Source of the DNA: Dorea sp. 5-2
GTDB taxonomy: Bacteria > Bacillota > Clostridia > Lachnospirales > Lachnospiraceae
DNA: 64,000 bases
Reading direction: 5' to 3'
NCBI RefSeq assembly: GCF_000403455.2
Contig: NZ_KE159737.1
Coordinates: 340,699 to 404,698, forward strand
A program made the position numbers and the translations under genes. Each line of letters opens with the position of its first letter. Position 1 is the first letter of the stretch. The notes under the pieces were generated by a model that worked only from the letters and a program-made list of their open reading frames with translations, did no database searches and had not been told where the DNA came from. Positions 27,908 through 36,426 of this stretch are shown here, in pieces.

Positions 27908-29989
27908 ATGAAATCAGTAGCAGAATTATTAAATTATAAACAAAAGAATAAGGATATGGATGAGTTTATCAAGGTTCCGGTATCGGAGAAGCTTGCCTAT
28001 TGCTTCGGAGATCCTGCGCTGACCTTGATGTATACGATGACAACGACACTTTTGATTTATTTCTATACCAATGTGGTCGGCATCTCTGCGGGTTCGGTAG
28101 GAATGATCATGTTAGTGTCCCGTGTGTTCGACGGATTCTCAGACGTACTGATGGGAACCATTATCGACCGGACACATTCCAAATACGGGAAATCCAGGAT
28201 ATGGATCCTGCGGCTTGCGGTTCCTTATGCACTTGCGGCAGTCGTACTCTTCACGATGCCTGGGATGGGACCGACGGGCAAGGTCGTCTATGCATTTGTA
28301 ACTTATAATATCATGAATACGGTCGTGTACACGGCGATCAGCCAGCCGTTTCATGCGCTTGGATCATTGATGAGCCGCGATAGAAGGGAGCGGGATGTGA
28401 TCTGTAATATCCGTATGATCCTGTCCATCACGGCAAGTATGATCATCACGGCATTTACACTGCCGTTGATCAATAAGGTGGCAAAGGTGATCCAAAACGA
28501 GCAGGCGGCGTGGATCCTGGTTACGGCTGTGTATGCGGTGGTCTCTGTGTTCGTACTGTTGAATACTTATGCGACCTGTACGGAGCGTGTGCAGACCGCA
28601 CAGAAGAGCAAGGAAGATATCCCGTTTTGGACGGCGCTTCGTGCAACGGTGACGAATCCCTACTTTTTGATCGCACTTGGACTGATGCTGTTCTATACGG
28701 TGTATCAGATCATCATCGGTACAGATCTTACCTATTATTGCCAGTATGTGCTGAATGATGTGGATCTTGTCATGCCGTTGTCCGCATCTGAGAAGATCGC
28801 GACGATCATCGGAATTGCATTGCTTCCTAGGCTTCTGCCAAGGTTTGGGAAACGGAACATGATCTGTGCGGGATGTGTCCTCGGCGTTGCAGGGCAGCTG
28901 CTGTTCCTGATGAATATCACCAGCGTCCCGTTGGGCGTCGTTACCTGTATTATGAGAGGATTTGGTATAGCGCCGTTCTATGGGGTGCAGTATTCACTTC
29001 CAAGCGACGCCATCGAATACGGGCAGTGGAAGACCGGGCTTCGGATCGAGGGACTGATGTTCTCGTCCATGAGTATGGGACAGAAGGCGGGGTCCGGATT
29101 CACGTCGGCGATCATGGGCGCGATCCTGTCCATGGCGGCATTCGACGGATTGAAGGCAACGGCGGCAGAACAGACGGCAGAGGCGGTGGCAGTGATCAAG
29201 GGTTTCTATCTCTATGTGCCGATCGCCATCTGGGCGGTTATGTTCCTGATCGCTTTGTGCTATAAACTTGATAAGAAATATGACCAGATGATGAGAGAGC
29301 TTATTGCGCGAGAAAGCGGAACAGGTGAGGATAACGTACAGGCAAGCCCGGACAGCGGGCAGATCAGTCTCACTTCCGGAAAAAATGCGGTTAACATAGC
29401 GATCGGACGACTCTATGGAGCAAGCGGGAGGAAGATTGCGGAAGCGCTTGCAAAGGAGTTGGAATGCCGTGTGTATGACCGCCAGATCATCTGTATGCTG
29501 GGTGAAAAATTCGGGATGGGATCAACGAATATTGAGAATCTGCAGAGATACCTGGATTCCTACAATGAAGGACGGGCGGTAACCTTCTCGCCTTATTCTA
29601 TGCCGGGCGCCGGAGTTGCGGAGGATATCATGGATACAAGGATATTCGAAGAACAGAGCAGACTCATCCGGAAGCTTGCGAAGAAGGCTCCGGGAATCTT
29701 CCTGGGACGGTGTGCGAACTATGTACTGGCAGATCTTCCCCACACTTATTCTTTCTTTATCTATGCGGAGGATGAATACAGGGAGAGAGAGGGCAAGGCA
29801 TATTATGGAGGAGAGACGATCGAGAAGCTGAAAGCACGTGATGAGAAGAGGAATGAATACTATCTGCGGTATACAGGGGCGCAAAGAGACGATCCGAAGA
29901 GTTATGATCTGGTGATCAATGTCGGAAAGACAGGTGTTGACGGCGCGGTGCGTATTATCTTAGATTATGTTGGGAACAAGGAAAAGTGA
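27908..29989 (+). CDS. GPH-family sugar transporter fused to a cytidylate-kinase-like domain
   Basis: 693 residues. Residues ~20-455 are a 12-helix GPH/MFS symporter (LAYCFGDPALTLMYTMTTTLLIYFYTNVVG, SRVFDGFSDVLMGTIIDRTHSKYGKSR). After a ~35-residue linker, residues ~490-693 match the cytidylate-kinase-like family (PF13189): NIAIGRLYGASGRKIAEALAKELECRVYDRQI as P-loop region, and IFLGRCANYVLAD. The first part should import inositol or a glycoside with a cation; the second is a P-loop kinase-type domain facing the cytosol. The frame is continuous with no internal start signal noticed. It is the last gene of the cluster, with a terminator following. Confidence 0.85.
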   Translation: MKSVAELLNYKQKNKDMDEFIKVPVSEKLAYCFGDPALTLMYTMTTTLLIYFYTNVVGISAGSVGMIMLVSRVFDGFSDVLMGTIIDRTHSKYGKSRIWILRLAVPYALAAVVLFTMPGMGPTGKVVYAFVTYNIMNTVVYTAISQPFHALGSLMSRDRRERDVICNIRMILSITASMIITAFTLPLINKVAKVIQNEQAAWILVTAVYAVVSVFVLLNTYATCTERVQTAQKSKEDIPFWTALRATVTNPYFLIALGLMLFYTVYQIIIGTDLTYYCQYVLNDVDLVMPLSASEKIATIIGIALLPRLLPRFGKRNMICAGCVLGVAGQLLFLMNITSVPLGVVTCIMRGFGIAPFYGVQYSLPSDAIEYGQWKTGLRIEGLMFSSMSMGQKAGSGFTSAIMGAILSMAAFDGLKATAAEQTAEAVAVIKGFYLYVPIAIWAVMFLIALCYKLDKKYDQMMRELIARESGTGEDNVQASPDSGQISLTSGKNAVNIAIGRLYGASGRKIAEALAKELECRVYDRQIICMLGEKFGMGSTNIENLQRYLDSYNEGRAVTFSPYSMPGAGVAEDIMDTRIFEEQSRLIRKLAKKAPGIFLGRCANYVLADLPHTYSFFIYAEDEYREREGKAYYGGETIEKLKARDEKRNEYYLRYTGAQRDDPKSYDLVINVGKTGVDGAVRIILDYVGNKEK

Positions 29990-30024
29990 AAGAGTGCGCG
30001 GCATTATTTTGTTGATCGAAGATA

Positions 30025-30058
30025 CAGCCAGGGAGGGATACAAGTCTCCCTGGCTGTG
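30025..30058 (+). terminator. Terminator of the inositol-type operon
   Basis: Perfect 12-bp stem ACAGCCAGGGAG/CTCCCTGGCTGT with a 10-base loop, followed by a broken T tract (TGTTTGAGGATCTTTTT). It lies 36 bases after the transporter-kinase stop. Confidence 0.8.
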
Positions 30059-30106
30059 TTTGAGGATCTTTTTGTAAAGAATCTCCCCGGTATCGGAAAG
30101 ATCGGG

Positions 30107-30570
30107 TCATAAGGATTTACCAGCTTCAGCCTTAGCGGTTTCTACTTCTGCTTTGGCAGCGTTTATCCTCGCTTCCACTTCTTTTTGAACAGATTTCAGG
30201 ATTTGATAACTACCAAAGTCATCAGATCGTAATTTTCTTTGGAGACTGCGGTATACGCGGTATTTTTCGTGTTGGTCATTTCGTAGAAAGAGATACTGTA
30301 ACGGTCTTTCCGGGCGATATCATCCCGGCAGATAAAGATACTATAGCATTTGGAAAGCAGATTATAATCCGTGCCCTCGTAGATCAGTGACAGCTGAGCG
30401 GATAGACGGCGTGCAAGATAGTAGAGTCCTCGTTTTTCAATGGGATAGCCGGGTTTGTATGTTTTCTGCGGTTCTAGGTCAATATGTAGGTTGATCTGTA
30501 TGTCTTCAGTGGAAAGTTGTGGATTCTTGGCTTGAAACGCCAAATCAAAATGAGTTGATTTCTCATTCAA
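30107..30570 (-). pseudogene. Fragment of an Rpn/PD-(D/E)XK-family putative transposase
   Basis: The piece IDLEPQKTYKPGYPIEKRGLYYLARRLSAQLS...KCYSIFICRD is typical of the middle of Rpn (recombination-promoting nuclease) family proteins, usually about 300 residues. The N-terminal nuclease half is missing. After LMTLVVIKS the frame is lost, and a family-like charged coiled tail (EVEARINAAKAEVETAKAEAG) continues in another frame to about 30107. It is therefore a doubly broken relic. Confidence 0.7.
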
Positions 30571-30627
30571 TTTTCTCCATTCTAGTTGAAGCGCTAGGAA
30601 AATGTTGACGTGTTACAGAAATCCATA

Positions 30628-30674
30628 TGACAGACTGCCTGTTCTTATAATGATATAAAAACAGGCAGTTGTCA
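30628..30674 (-). terminator. Hairpin just downstream of the GH3 gene
   Basis: A stem of TGACA + ACTGCCTGTT paired with AACAGGCAGT + TGTCA (one unpaired G) and a 16-base loop, 8 bases past the GH3 stop on the minus strand. T residues are mostly in the loop, so termination strength is uncertain. Confidence 0.5.
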
Positions 30675-30681
30675 ATGTAAA

Positions 30682-32964
30682 TCATTCGACCGATTTTGAC
30701 AATCGGCTGTTCATCTTTTCGATCATGGCTAAAAGCTCTCTTTTCCCGCACATCCCATAAGACACGACATTACGGAGCGGCATGCATGTGATCATTGCCA
30801 TATTCATGGCGTCGCTGATCGCGACGTCTCCATCCTCTTTTATGTTATCCGAAGAAAGCTTGAACATTTCCTCCAACTGTGTCTTAAAGTGATCCACGTA
30901 TCCCGACGTACGTTCATCCGCAAGTAACTCTCCGAACGTCGTGTTCATATGGACTTTGATCGGAAGCAGCTTCTGCGCCGTCAGATGCACGCGTCCGGAC
31001 AGACGCATATCCCGGGAAGATGCACCGATCAGGATCTCATAGTCGCCGGATGCCGCATACCAGTCCTTGAGGCTCGTATTGTACCATGCAAAGCTCCGGT
31101 GATCCAGAGTGAAATGCACAGTCTTTGTCTCACCGGGCTTTAAGGAGATCTTCTCATATCCTTTCAATTCCCGGATCGGCCGGCGTACAGCTTTGGTATG
31201 GTCGCTGACATATAACTGTATGATCTCCTTTCCTTCCGTGCCGCCGGTATTTGTCACATCTACGGAAACCCTGACCGTATCATTCTCCCTGATTTCAGAC
31301 TTGTCGATCTGCAGATTCTTGTATGCGAAGGTGGTATAAGAAAGCCCGTATCCGAACGGGAATGCCACCGGCATTTCCTTTGCGTCATAGTAGCGGTATC
31401 CGACGAAAATACCCTCCTGATACTTCACGTTCTCCCCATCTCCAAAGGAAAGGTAAGAAGGCGTGTCGGACAGTTTATAAGGCATGGACTCCGCCAGTTT
31501 CCCGCAAGGGCACGACTTGCCGAACAGGATGTCAGCGACGGCTTCTCCTACTGCCTGTCCTCCGAGATACGCTTCCAGAAGCCCTTTTACACCGGAGAGC
31601 CAGGGCATTTCCACAGGAGAACCGTTGTGCAGGACGACGATCACCTCAGAGTGTATGGCAAGGATCTCGTTGATCAGACGGTTCTGGCACTCTGGCAGAC
31701 GCATATGTGTACGGTCGTATCCTTCAGATTCAAAACTGTCCGGAAGACCTGCGAAGATAACGACCTTGTCTGCGGTTTTGGCAGTTTCCAGGGCTTCTTT
31801 TGCAAGCGCCGCGTCGTAAATATCATCATTAGCCGGGAAACCTTTGGCATAAGTAACATTTGGATTGCCAGAAACCGCATCTAGGGCGTTGCTGACGCGG
31901 AAACTGTTGATATGGGAGCTTCCGCCGCCCTGGAAACGGGGTTTTTGGGCATATTCTCCGATAAATGCGATCTTTTCCGTCTCTTTTAGCGGGAGTATGG
32001 AGTCATTTTTCAGCAGAACCATGGATTCCGCGGCAATCTTTTTCGCAAGCGCATGGTCGGCTTCCAGTGTAAATTCCTGCTCTTCGCGGTGGTCTGTGTA
32101 CTCAAATATAATGTTCAAGATGCGTTCCACAGCCTGGTCAAGAACGGCTTCATCCAGGGAACCATCCTCTACCGCGGCGACAATCTCCTTGTCGTAAATA
32201 CCGTTGGATGACGGCATCTCAAGTTCCAGCCCGGCTTTTAACCCCGCGACACGATCGTTGACGGCGCCCCAGTCGGACATCACATATCCCCGGAATCCCC
32301 ATTCCTTTCGCAGGACTTCGGTCAGGAGCCAAGGGTTTTCTGAGGCGAAAGTTCCGTTGATCCGGTTGTAGGAACACATGAAAGTATAAGGCTGCGATTT
32401 TTTGACGGCTGTTTCGAATGCAGGGAAATATATTTCCCGCAGAGTACGTTCATCTGCGTCGGAGGAGGAACTCATACGGTTGAACTCCTGGTTATTTGCG
32501 GCAAAATGCTTGATGGAGGTTCCGACATGGTGCTTCTGTACGCCGTTGATGAATGCGGCGGCAGTCTCTCCGGCAAGGTAAGGGTCCTCGGAGTAATACT
32601 CGAAGTTGCGCCCGCATAAGGGGGAGCGTTTGATGTTGACGGCAGGACCAAGGACGACGGATAGGTCGTTCGCCTGTGCCTCTTTTCCGATGGCGTCGCC
32701 GAATTCATGTATGAGGCGGCGGTCGAAGGAACATGCGCTTAATACGGCAGGCGGAAAACATACCGCTTTGATGCTGTCGTTGATTCCCAGGTGGTCGGCT
32801 TCTTCGTCCTGCTTGCGCAGGCCGTGGGGACCGTCGCTTACCATTACGCTGGGGATGCCAAGCCGTTCGACACCTTTCAGGTGCCAGAAATCAAGACCGG
32901 AGCACATTCCGGCTTTTTCTTCCAGGGTCATCTGGCTGATCAATTCTTTTAAGTCTCGTTTCAT
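30682..32964 (-). CDS. GH3 family beta-glycosidase
   Basis: 760 residues, without signal peptide, so cytosolic. The (beta/alpha)8 domain shows VSDGPHGLR, KHFAANNQE and the nucleophile Asp in GYVMSDWGAV. The second domain has FQGGGSSHIN and a likely acid/base region (FESEGYDRTHMRLP). A fibronectin-III-like C-terminal domain follows (NTGGTEGKEIIQLYV). Most relatives cleave beta-glucosides; xylosides are possible. ATG 32964 follows AAGGAG. It is divergently transcribed from an AraC regulator, which likely controls it. Confidence 0.9.
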   Translation of the reverse strand: MKRDLKELISQMTLEEKAGMCSGLDFWHLKGVERLGIPSVMVSDGPHGLRKQDEEADHLGINDSIKAVCFPPAVLSACSFDRRLIHEFGDAIGKEAQANDLSVVLGPAVNIKRSPLCGRNFEYYSEDPYLAGETAAAFINGVQKHHVGTSIKHFAANNQEFNRMSSSSDADERTLREIYFPAFETAVKKSQPYTFMCSYNRINGTFASENPWLLTEVLRKEWGFRGYVMSDWGAVNDRVAGLKAGLELEMPSSNGIYDKEIVAAVEDGSLDEAVLDQAVERILNIIFEYTDHREEQEFTLEADHALAKKIAAESMVLLKNDSILPLKETEKIAFIGEYAQKPRFQGGGSSHINSFRVSNALDAVSGNPNVTYAKGFPANDDIYDAALAKEALETAKTADKVVIFAGLPDSFESEGYDRTHMRLPECQNRLINEILAIHSEVIVVLHNGSPVEMPWLSGVKGLLEAYLGGQAVGEAVADILFGKSCPCGKLAESMPYKLSDTPSYLSFGDGENVKYQEGIFVGYRYYDAKEMPVAFPFGYGLSYTTFAYKNLQIDKSEIRENDTVRVSVDVTNTGGTEGKEIIQLYVSDHTKAVRRPIRELKGYEKISLKPGETKTVHFTLDHRSFAWYNTSLKDWYAASGDYEILIGASSRDMRLSGRVHLTAQKLLPIKVHMNTTFGELLADERTSGYVDHFKTQLEEMFKLSSDNIKEDGDVAISDAMNMAMITCMPLRNVVSYGMCGKRELLAMIEKMNSRLSKSVE

Positions 32965-33040
32965 ATTGGGGATCTCCTTTTTCTTTTTTAGACATTGTTG
33001 AATAGATGCTTTAAATTTACCAGTTATGTGATAAAATGGA

Positions 33041-33080
33041 TAGTAAAATCTTGTGAAAAATAGTGAAATCTTGTGAAAGA
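33041..33080. promoter_or_regulatory. Tandem 20-bp repeats in the GH3/AraC divergent promoter
   Basis: TAGTAAAATCTTGTGAAAAA (33041-33060) is directly followed by TAGTGAAATCTTGTGAAAGA (33061-33080), with 18 of 20 bases equal. Two directly repeated sites about two helical turns long are the typical layout for an AraC-family dimer. The regulator gene starts 60 bases away. Confidence 0.6.
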
Positions 33081-33139
33081 ATAAAAATGTGGGATCAACG
33101 CAGAGATCCATGTCTGTTATGTGATGCCGGAAGGAGAGG

Positions 33140-33874
33140 ATGACCATGAAAAAGGAAATAGATTTTCTGGATGCATACCGGGAGAAGAGCATGTTTAGAA
33201 GGAGAGAGCTTGCCGAGCCCCATATGTCGTACGCCTATGAGAAGGAGAAATACCGGGTCATTCGGGAAGGCAGGGTTGATCTTCTGGATGCTGTGAGCCG
33301 GCTTCTGCCAGATGGGACGGGAGGTATCTTGTCCAGAGATGCGCTCCGCCATCAGAAGAACATGCTGATCGCCGCCATCACCATATTTACCCGGTCTGCC
33401 ATGGACGGAGGGCTTCCGGAGGAGTTGGCATATGCTATAAGCGACAGTTATATTTTGCTGGGAGAAGAGTGTACTTCGGTTGAAGAATTGGACAGGCTCA
33501 GTGACCGGGCATTCCGGGAATATACGCATGCGGTGGCGAAGAACAGGCATTACAGCAGGAAGATCAAAGAGGCGCTCCATTATATTACGATCCATCTCCA
33601 TGAGAAGGTCACATTGGAAAGGGTAGCGGAGGTGATCGGTTTGAGTCCTTGTCATCTGTCAAGGATTTTCAAGAAGGAAGTAGGAATGTCCATGGTGGAC
33701 TATGTACAGAAGGAGCGGATCGAGGCGGCGAAATATATGCTGATCCATACCGATGAGACGTTGGCGGCGATCAGCCAGTACTTATACTTTTCGACACAGA
33801 GCTATTTTATCCGGATATTCAGGAAATATACGGGGATGACTCCGGGGCAGTACAGGAGGGACCATGGAGAATAG
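33140..33874 (+). CDS. AraC-family transcriptional regulator
   Basis: 244 residues. The C-terminal ~100 hold the double helix-turn-helix (VTLERVAEVIGLSPCHLSRIFKKEVG, AAISQYLYFSTQSYFIRIFRKYTGMTPGQYR). The N-terminal ~135 residues are not an obvious cupin and probably sense a sugar or cell state; the family often keeps such helical sensor regions. ATG 33140 follows GGAAGGAGAGG. It probably controls the divergent GH3 gene and itself through the 33041 repeats. Its 3' end converges on the ABC permease gene with a 12-base gap. Confidence 0.85.
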   Translation: MTMKKEIDFLDAYREKSMFRRRELAEPHMSYAYEKEKYRVIREGRVDLLDAVSRLLPDGTGGILSRDALRHQKNMLIAAITIFTRSAMDGGLPEELAYAISDSYILLGEECTSVEELDRLSDRAFREYTHAVAKNRHYSRKIKEALHYITIHLHEKVTLERVAEVIGLSPCHLSRIFKKEVGMSMVDYVQKERIEAAKYMLIHTDETLAAISQYLYFSTQSYFIRIFRKYTGMTPGQYRRDHGE

Positions 33875-33886
33875 AAAAACATTCTC

Positions 33887-34675
33887 TTATGAAAGAATAT
33901 CCTTCCTGCAATACTGATAGAATCCTGCTCCGATCCCGATCGCCGCAAAGGCAATGCCCACCGACAGATATTTGATGTCCAGACATTCATCCGCAATAAT
34001 ATCCGCGCTCTCCGTATAGCTGAAGGGCGTCGCATATTTCAAGAATTTTGCCTTGTCCGTCAGGTTTGCAATAATATTGAGGAAGTAAAAAAGAGCAGCC
34101 AGGCAGAGCCCGATCCCTGCGCCGCCCTGCTTTAAGAAAGCCGAGATCCCAAAACAGACGAAGGCTACCTCGATCTGCAGGATAAGATAAGCGAGGAATA
34201 ATAAAAAGAGCGGGCGGATATCCGGAGTTTCCTTGATCGCACAGATGGAAACAGCGGTAACGATGACCACCAAACTATTCAAAAGCAAGATCTGTATCAA
34301 CATGGAGACAAGCTTCTGCCCGACGATCTTCCGGCGGCTGACCGGATGGGTGAGGAGGAATTCTGCTGTCTGTTCTTTCTCTTCCTTCGCTAACGCAGAG
34401 ATGCCAAGAAGAGCAGCGAAGAAAGCGCCTCCAAGTCCCAGGATATTGCCGCATTCCACGCCGAAGAATCCCATGAATTCACCAAAGTTAAGTCTGTCCA
34501 TGCCGAAAGCGGCGGAAAAGCTGCCCATTTCTGCGAACATAGAATTAAAATCTGCCATCTGTGTCTCCATTTCCGGGTAAATGAAGATACAGAGAGACAG
34601 CATAAATGTAATCACCATTGTCCATATGAGTAAAGTGATCCATCCTTGTTTCAACTCGTGTTTTATCATCACCAT
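33887..34675 (-). CDS. ABC-2 type exporter permease
   Basis: 262 residues with about six membrane helices (WITLLIWTMVITFMLSLCIFI, ILLLNSLVVIVTAVSICAI, LFLLFLAYLILQIEVAFVCFGI, IGLCLAALFYFLNIIA). A cytoplasmic EEKEQTAEFLLTHPVSRRKIVGQKL segment is typical of ABC-2 permeases. ATG 34675 follows AAAAGGAGA. It is paired with the ATPase gene ending 28 bases upstream of it in the direction of transcription. The exported substrate is unknown; antimicrobial or toxic compounds are common for such pairs. Confidence 0.85.
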   Translation of the reverse strand: MVMIKHELKQGWITLLIWTMVITFMLSLCIFIYPEMETQMADFNSMFAEMGSFSAAFGMDRLNFGEFMGFFGVECGNILGLGGAFFAALLGISALAKEEKEQTAEFLLTHPVSRRKIVGQKLVSMLIQILLLNSLVVIVTAVSICAIKETPDIRPLFLLFLAYLILQIEVAFVCFGISAFLKQGGAGIGLCLAALFYFLNIIANLTDKAKFLKYATPFSYTESADIIADECLDIKYLSVGIAFAAIGIGAGFYQYCRKDILS

Positions 34676-34703
34676 GTTATGTCTCCTTTTCGATATTGTT
34701 GCT

Positions 34704-35567
34704 TTAGCCATAATAATGCATAAATATTTCTTCCAGATCCGGTTCGGTGATCGAAACATCCGTAAGGTTCAGCGTAGTCAGGACATTCAGCAGATCCTGC
34801 AGGTTGCCGCCATACAGAAAACTTACGGAATCCCCGTCTGTCTGTACGTCCTTCATATCCGGCAGATCAGGCGGCAGTTTTACGCCCTTTAACCGAACTC
34901 GTTTTGTGTCGGTATGCCCGAGGTTCTGTGTGCTGTCCGAGACTAGCAGGCGCCCCGCCCGGATGACAGCCGCATGTTTGCAATACCGCTGGACTTCCGA
35001 GAGGATATGAGAAGATACGAAGATCGTAGCGCCGTCCTTGTTGCGTTCCTCCAATATGGCATAGAACGCTCGCTGCATCAGGGGATCCAGTCCGCTTGTA
35101 GGTTCGTCCAGGATGCAGAGCTCGGGCGTATGCTGGAGTGCGCAGACGATGGATACCTTCTTGCGGTTGCCAAGGGACAGTTCACGGATTTTCTTATTCA
35201 CATCCAGTTCCAGCCGTTCGCAGAGATTCCGGGCTTTTGTACGGCAATCCTTGCGCCGCATATCGGCGGAGAATTTTATCACATCCCCAACCCGCATATT
35301 GCGGTAAAAGGAAGCTTCGGAAGGCATATATCCGACGCGGGACAGGATCTCCTCCTTCTGGCGGCGGATATCCATCCCGAGAATCTGCGCGCTTCCTTTG
35401 GATGGTGCGATCAATCCGAGCAGGGTGCGGATCGTGGTACTCTTTCCGGCGCCGTTCGGTCCGATGAAACCGAAGAAGTCCCCTTGCGCTACGGTCAGGT
35501 TCATATCTGTGATTCCTCTTGAATTGCCATAATATTTTGTTAGTGAAGTAGTTTTGATTGCATCCAT
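34704..35567 (-). CDS. ABC exporter ATP-binding protein
   Basis: 287 residues. Walker A is IGPNGAGKST, the signature is RELSLGNRKKVSI (variant of LSGGQ), Walker B is LCILDEPTSGLDP, and the H-loop is VSSHI. A C-terminal ~70-residue extension follows. It belongs to the CcmA/NatA class driving ABC-2 permeases. ATG 35567 is 13 bases after GGAG; a TTG at 35579 is closer to the site than usual. It lies between the TetR gene and the permease, likely in one TetR-controlled operon. Confidence 0.87.
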   Translation of the reverse strand: MDAIKTTSLTKYYGNSRGITDMNLTVAQGDFFGFIGPNGAGKSTTIRTLLGLIAPSKGSAQILGMDIRRQKEEILSRVGYMPSEASFYRNMRVGDVIKFSADMRRKDCRTKARNLCERLELDVNKKIRELSLGNRKKVSIVCALQHTPELCILDEPTSGLDPLMQRAFYAILEERNKDGATIFVSSHILSEVQRYCKHAAVIRAGRLLVSDSTQNLGHTDTKRVRLKGVKLPPDLPDMKDVQTDGDSVSFLYGGNLQDLLNVLTTLNLTDVSITEPDLEEIFMHYYG

Positions 35568-35645
35568 TCTGTCTTGCAAGCTCCTTTCTGCAGCACACTT
35601 TTATTCCCGCGGGCAACGAGCCAAGCGGGCATGCACATTTGGCGA

Positions 35646-36281
35646 CTACCGCGGGGGCTTTGGCTTTAAGGGATTTCGCAGGTACACCTTCTTCCAGAAT
35701 TCCAGCATTGCCTTGAAATCCTCTTCCAGCGTCTTGGCGTCGACAGTGTCCCCGCGCTGTGCGATCTCCCACAGATATCCGACGGACATCAGATAAATCT
35801 GGCGGTGCATCATCTCAAGATCCAGTCCGGGGATGAAATCATCAGGATTCAGCCCGGCAAGGGCGTCCGCTGCTTTCTGGTCAAAATGCAGACGGTAGCT
35901 TCTCTGAACCTCTTCATAGATTTCCGGTTCCCTTTCATAAAATGCCTTTATGGCAAACGCCGCCATATCCGGATAGCGGCACATGATCTGTATCTTCGCA
36001 TACATGCCCCGTTCCATCATTTCAAATAAATCCGTGGATTCATAACAGCGGCACAACGTAAGGTATTCCGCCGTGATATCTGCCGCTTTGTTCCACAGGA
36101 AGAGATACAGTTCCTTCTTATTTTGAAAATAGTGGAACAGAAGAGATTTGCTGATCCCCGCATCATCCGCAATCTCCTGCATGGGGCTTTTGCGGTAGGA
36201 ATTCTGCGAAAATATACGGAATCCGGCGTTGATGATCCGTTGCTGTTTTTCGGGCGGAAGGGTATAGAATCTTTCATTCAT
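35646..36281 (-). CDS. TetR-family regulator of the adjacent ABC exporter
   Basis: 211 residues. The N-terminal helix-turn-helix reads RIINAGFRIFSQNSYRKSPMQEIADDAGISKSLLFHYFQNKKELY. The C-terminal ligand domain is all-helical. ATG 36281 follows GAGG. A wide inverted repeat overlapping its promoter (36301-36346) suggests self-repression. The exporter genes follow in the same direction, 78 bases on, so the operon is probably induced by the exporter's substrate. Confidence 0.87.
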   Translation of the reverse strand: MNERFYTLPPEKQQRIINAGFRIFSQNSYRKSPMQEIADDAGISKSLLFHYFQNKKELYLFLWNKAADITAEYLTLCRCYESTDLFEMMERGMYAKIQIMCRYPDMAAFAIKAFYEREPEIYEEVQRSYRLHFDQKAADALAGLNPDDFIPGLDLEMMHRQIYLMSVGYLWEIAQRGDTVDAKTLEEDFKAMLEFWKKVYLRNPLKPKPPR

Positions 36282-36300
36282 ATAGAAATCCTCGCTGACT

Positions 36301-36346
36301 AAAACGGTCAATAGGTTATCTTTTATTATATCCCATTGACCGTTTT
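36301..36346. promoter_or_regulatory. Wide inverted-repeat operator at the TetR promoter
   Basis: AAAACGGTCAAT (36301-36312) and ATTGACCGTTTT (36335-36346) are perfect 12-bp arms separated by 22 bases. On the minus strand a -10-like TATAAT lies between the arms. The layout fits TetR-type autorepression with two half-sites or two dimers. Confidence 0.6.
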
Positions 36347-36395
36347 TGAGAAGACTCTTTATATAAGATTTTAGAAAATATCCATTTTATTAAAG

Positions 36396-36421
36396 TCTGC
36401 CCCAAATCTGTTTGAGGCAGA
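36396..36421 (-). terminator. Terminator hairpin of the DMT transporter gene
   Basis: TCTGCCTCAAA/TTTGGGGCAGA type stem of 11 bp with one mismatch and a 4-base loop, 6 bases after the stop. On the minus strand it is followed by CTTTAATAAAAT. Confidence 0.5.
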
Positions 36422-36426
36422 GCGGT

